Part shown: in pieces, positions 61,474-64,000 of the stretch
How positions within the stretch are numbered: the stretch's first letter is position 1
Layout of the letters: the number at the start of each line of letters is the position of its first letter
Assembly (NCBI GenBank): GCA_037178855.1
Contig: JASJZC010000005.1
Coordinates: 9,300,001 to 9,364,000 of the forward strand
Length of the DNA stretch: 64,000 nt
Direction: 5' to 3'
Source: Oscheius sp. JU75
Taxonomy: Eukaryota > Nematoda > Chromadorea > Rhabditida > Rhabditidae
Notes under the pieces: generated by a model
Databases searched by the model: none
Seen by the model: the letters and a program-made list of their open reading frames with translations, nothing else
What the model was told of the DNA's origin: nothing
Program-made: the position numbers and the translations under genes

Positions 61474-61713
61474 TCAATCCAGATCTAAAACACCATAGTA
61501 CCCTACGACTTCAGCTGCGAAGAGCAGTATTGGGATCATTCCGATGAGGAAGAGAGGCTTCTGATCGGTGAAATGGGAGCCTCCTGTATCTCCAAGTATC
61601 CTCAAGGCGTGCAAGCCTCCAATTCCTCCTAGGCCACAGGTTAGGACAGGAAAAGTTTTGAAGAAGAGAAAGTGGTAGCTGGCTGTGAGGTAGAGAAGAG
61701 TTGCTGCTAGCAT
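61474..61713 (-). pseudogene. isolated C-terminal half of a V-ATPase c subunit
   Basis: An ORF of 79 residues on minus aligns with the last two membrane helices of V-ATPase proteolipid c. It has LTCGLGGIGGLHALRILGD against the family's LxxGLxGLxAGxAIGIxGD, then LFLIGMIPILLFAAEVVGYY against LFVGMILILIFAEVLGLYG. The proton-carrying Glu is kept, but one extra residue precedes it, and the conserved VRGTAQQPR loop is degraded to SHFTDQKP. No N-terminal half was found upstream on this strand. A CCTCAG acceptor lies directly before the ATG. It is a diverged fragment, or a pseudogene exon, about 2 kb from an intact c gene on the other strand. Confidence 0.55.
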
Positions 61714-63789
61714 CTGAGGACGGTCTTAGAGGTTCTGAAAGTGGAAGTTTGGGATCGTGATTGTAGTGGGAGTGCTGCACAAAAGTCGTATGCTACTTTA
61801 CGAAAAAGTATAGGTCCGTTTTGCATACAAGGATGAGAACTTTCTGAGGTGAGGTGCTAAGTAACAAAGAGCGAGAGGGGCTAAGTAATAAGATGAAATA
61901 TGAACTGGAAAACGTAACCAAAAACATGGCACCCTGGGGGTGGGTAACATGTTGCAATAGCTGGCAAACCCCCTAGCTGTGGATACGGTAGGCTGTCTGA
62001 TAGGCTTCGCTCGTCTTTGTCGGAAAGCTGGCTACTTTTACGAATCGGAGACCAAGGGAAGTCTCAATTGACTATTAGGGGCTTACCAAACTGGTACCAG
62101 TCAGAGCTTGAGATATCCTACCAGTAGTAAGTAGGTTCAGCGATGGATAGGTTCATTCAGTTATTCCTATAAGACAATACTTATTACCCTCCGCTATCTT
62201 CCTTCACTCCCTCTCACAATGATGTGAATAATGTTTATGTTATAAATATCCTACTCTATCCTATCTTATCCTATACATTAACCAACGAGCTATTTGCCCG
62301 TGATCATCCCAGCTAACGATCTCTCTCACTAAAACGCAACCGGGTTCGTCTGTGTTCGTTTGTGCGCAGCCGATTGTAAGTTTAGACACACGGTAATGGA
62401 AACAGTTTTTTGATGTAAAGTACTATTTTATTGAGAATTTTGAGCTAAGTAAGAATATTCAATAATACAAATTTGGCTAATATCCCCGTTGGGGCTCGTG
62501 ATAGGTATATGCTGTTCCAGTGGAGCTACGCTGGCAGGAGCAGCGTTTTCCCCGACTCGATTTGGCTTGACTTGCGAGGAGTAATCGATGTCATAAAGTA
62601 ACAGACAAATTGGAAATTATGACTTCAGACAGATAGACAGACATACACGAGCTTCCAAGGTTTAGCACCAAAGTTAGTGTATTGTTAAGAGGCGCTGTCA
62701 CCGCCAGCACGTGCGCCCTAGTGCGATTCCGCGCCGTGGCAAATCGTTCCCTTCCGGCTGGTAAAGTATAAACTCACACTGAAAAAACTACAATCTGATG
62801 TCACGGCAAGGGGGAAAGGGGGAGATAAGGGAGGAGCGTCTCTTACCATTTCCACTCTCAGCTTTAGGGTCTTTAAAGTCTTCGAGAATTTCTATAGATC
62901 ACCGAGATTTTCGTTCGTCTTCCTCAAACTGTTCTCTCTTCTTTGACAGCCTTGTATATACGTACAGTTATCTGCAGCATCTAAACGCTCTAGACCCGTT
63001 GACGGTCGTAGTTTAGCTGGTCTCTTTTATGTTCAACTCAACAGGGAACGGAACCATTAGACTCATGCAGTCTTTCTCAATGAGCCGCGCATAGTCATCG
63101 TTTGGGGTTGTCAGCCAAGAGTCGACACAGTTAAATGCTTCAGCTTTCATAGTCGGTTGAACTTGAAAACACTTGCCATAAATCTACTTTAAGATCAAGA
63201 GTTGGCGTCTTTCACATTACGTCATATTCTTTTCATAACTAACTTATAGATGGCTCAGATTTCCGGTTGCATTCATTCTAGTCTCTGTCACACTACCGGA
63301 TATTCTATTCCTTTCTTTGCCATCTTCTTGTCTTGGGTTGGAAGTTTTGCTAATCATGTCCTTGTCTCATTTCACTTTCACACTGAGTCAATGTTTTCTT
63401 CGGTGAGATTACAGAAGGAGGCTGGTGTTCATCAAAGAGGTACGAGCAAAAATCAACAATGCCTTTTGTGGTAGAAACTACGGCGGTTATTGTTCCTATG
63501 TTTCGTCAGTTGCTGTCCTTTTCCACCCTTCAGTCCGCTTACTGCCTCCTTTCAAACTACAGTAACCCCTTGCCCAACTCCATTACCTTATCACTATTCC
63601 GAAGTCGTGAACGTGGAAAACGTGGCGATTCTCTTCCATTTACAGCCAGTACTTCAATCCAACTGTTATCACTCTTATTCTACAATCCTCTGTTGGTTGC
63701 TCGATCGAGGCTACTGTAATGTCTGAATCTAGCAATCCAACTTCCTTTGCACTTTCCTTCAGCTAACCCTCAATTTTTCAGCAAGTGCC
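61714..63789. other. spacer with weak coding traces
   Basis: No firm gene. On minus, 63165-63013 reads like a last exon (FNCVDSWLTTPNDDY, ARLIEKDCMSLMVPFPVELN, stop TAA) but has no partner exons. On +, 63250-63480 is open with a hydrophobic run (GYSIPFFAIFLSWVGSF). CTATCC/TATCC short repeats occur near 62245-62275. Confidence 0.3.
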
Positions 63790-63981
63790 ATGTCTTACGA
63801 TCTCAAGACTGCTGAGCATGCCGCCTACGCTCCCTTCTTTGGCTACATGGGAGCTGCTTCAGCTCAAATCTTTTGTGTTCTTGGTGCTGCCTACGGAACT
63901 GCCAAGTCCGCTGTCGGAATCTGCTCCATGGGAGTGATGCGTCCAGAGCTGATCATGAAATCCGTCATCCCGGTCATTATG
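63790..63981 (+). CDS. vha-2/vha-3: V-type H+-ATPase proteolipid subunit c (first exon, partial)
   Basis: Proteolipid c forms the rotating membrane ring of the vacuolar proton pump. The first exon encodes 64 residues, starting [20 protein letters not shown] and ending SVIPVIM before GTAAGG at 63982; the rest lies beyond the window. It covers helices 1 and the start of 2, including [20 protein letters not shown] and RPELIMKS. It is nearly identical to the Caenorhabditis VHA-2/VHA-3 N-terminus as I know it, with E to K at residue 6 and T to C in the first helix. A TTTTTCAG acceptor ends 8 bases before the ATG, consistent with trans-splicing. VHA-2 and VHA-3 are the same protein in C. elegans, so the copy cannot be named. 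Confidence 0.9.
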
Positions 63982-64000
63982 GTAAGGCTCTACTGTCAGT

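Noticed and set aside
62500-62590. Possible fourth 5S-like fragment (GACTCGATTTGGCTTGACTT)
   Set aside because: Only a short stretch resembles the 5S core, and the flanking blocks seen in the other three copies are absent.

Overview
This window is nuclear DNA of a rhabditid nematode, probably a relative of Caenorhabditis but not C. elegans itself. The evidence is gene content and gene structure. There are nematode-type chemoreceptor genes, an astacin metalloprotease with ShKT/SXC domains, an F-box gene, a UDP-glycosyltransferase relic, a DM-domain transcription factor and a vacuolar ATPase proteolipid nearly identical to the Caenorhabditis form. Genes have small exons, TTTCAG-like acceptors and very short introns, many only 30-45 nt. 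No rRNA operon, intact tRNA or CRISPR array was recognised. All gene models were spliced by eye from conserved frames and GT-AG sites.

Layout. 0-1.9 kb: little that can be supported. 1.9-11.5 kb: a cluster of seven-transmembrane (7TM) receptor genes, three on + and one on -, broken near 3.5-6.0 kb by an internally deleted mariner element and a decayed RTE-like LINE. 12.2-18.6 kb: a small secreted Cys-rich protein (-), an F-box gene (-), decaying C2H2 zinc-finger exons (+) and a degenerate CCGGTCA repeat. 19.1-20.9 kb: a UDP-glycosyltransferase pseudogene (+). 23.5 kb: a two-exon gene for a 70-residue precursor with an allatostatin-C/somatostatin-type cysteine loop (+). 25.9-32.6 kb: a six-exon DM-domain gene (-). 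32.6-48.3 kb: about 15 kb with no convincing gene; it holds two of three dispersed 5S-rRNA-like fragments. 48.3-50.5 kb: a peptide-receptor-like 7TM gene (-). 53.7-56.5 kb: an astacin/EGF/CUB/2xShKT protease (+) with an in-frame TAA overlapping a possible splice donor, and a foldback element in an intron. 56.9-60.2 kb: an unrecognised 328-residue-plus protein (-), a small membrane ORF (+) and a secreted 134-residue protein (-). 61.5-64.0 kb: an isolated, diverged C-terminal half of a V-ATPase c subunit (-), followed by the first exon of a conserved c-subunit gene (+) that runs off the window.

The genes do not form one pathway. The window reads as a typical chromosome-arm region: fast-evolving receptors, detoxification and F-box genes mixed with transposon debris and a few conserved genes.
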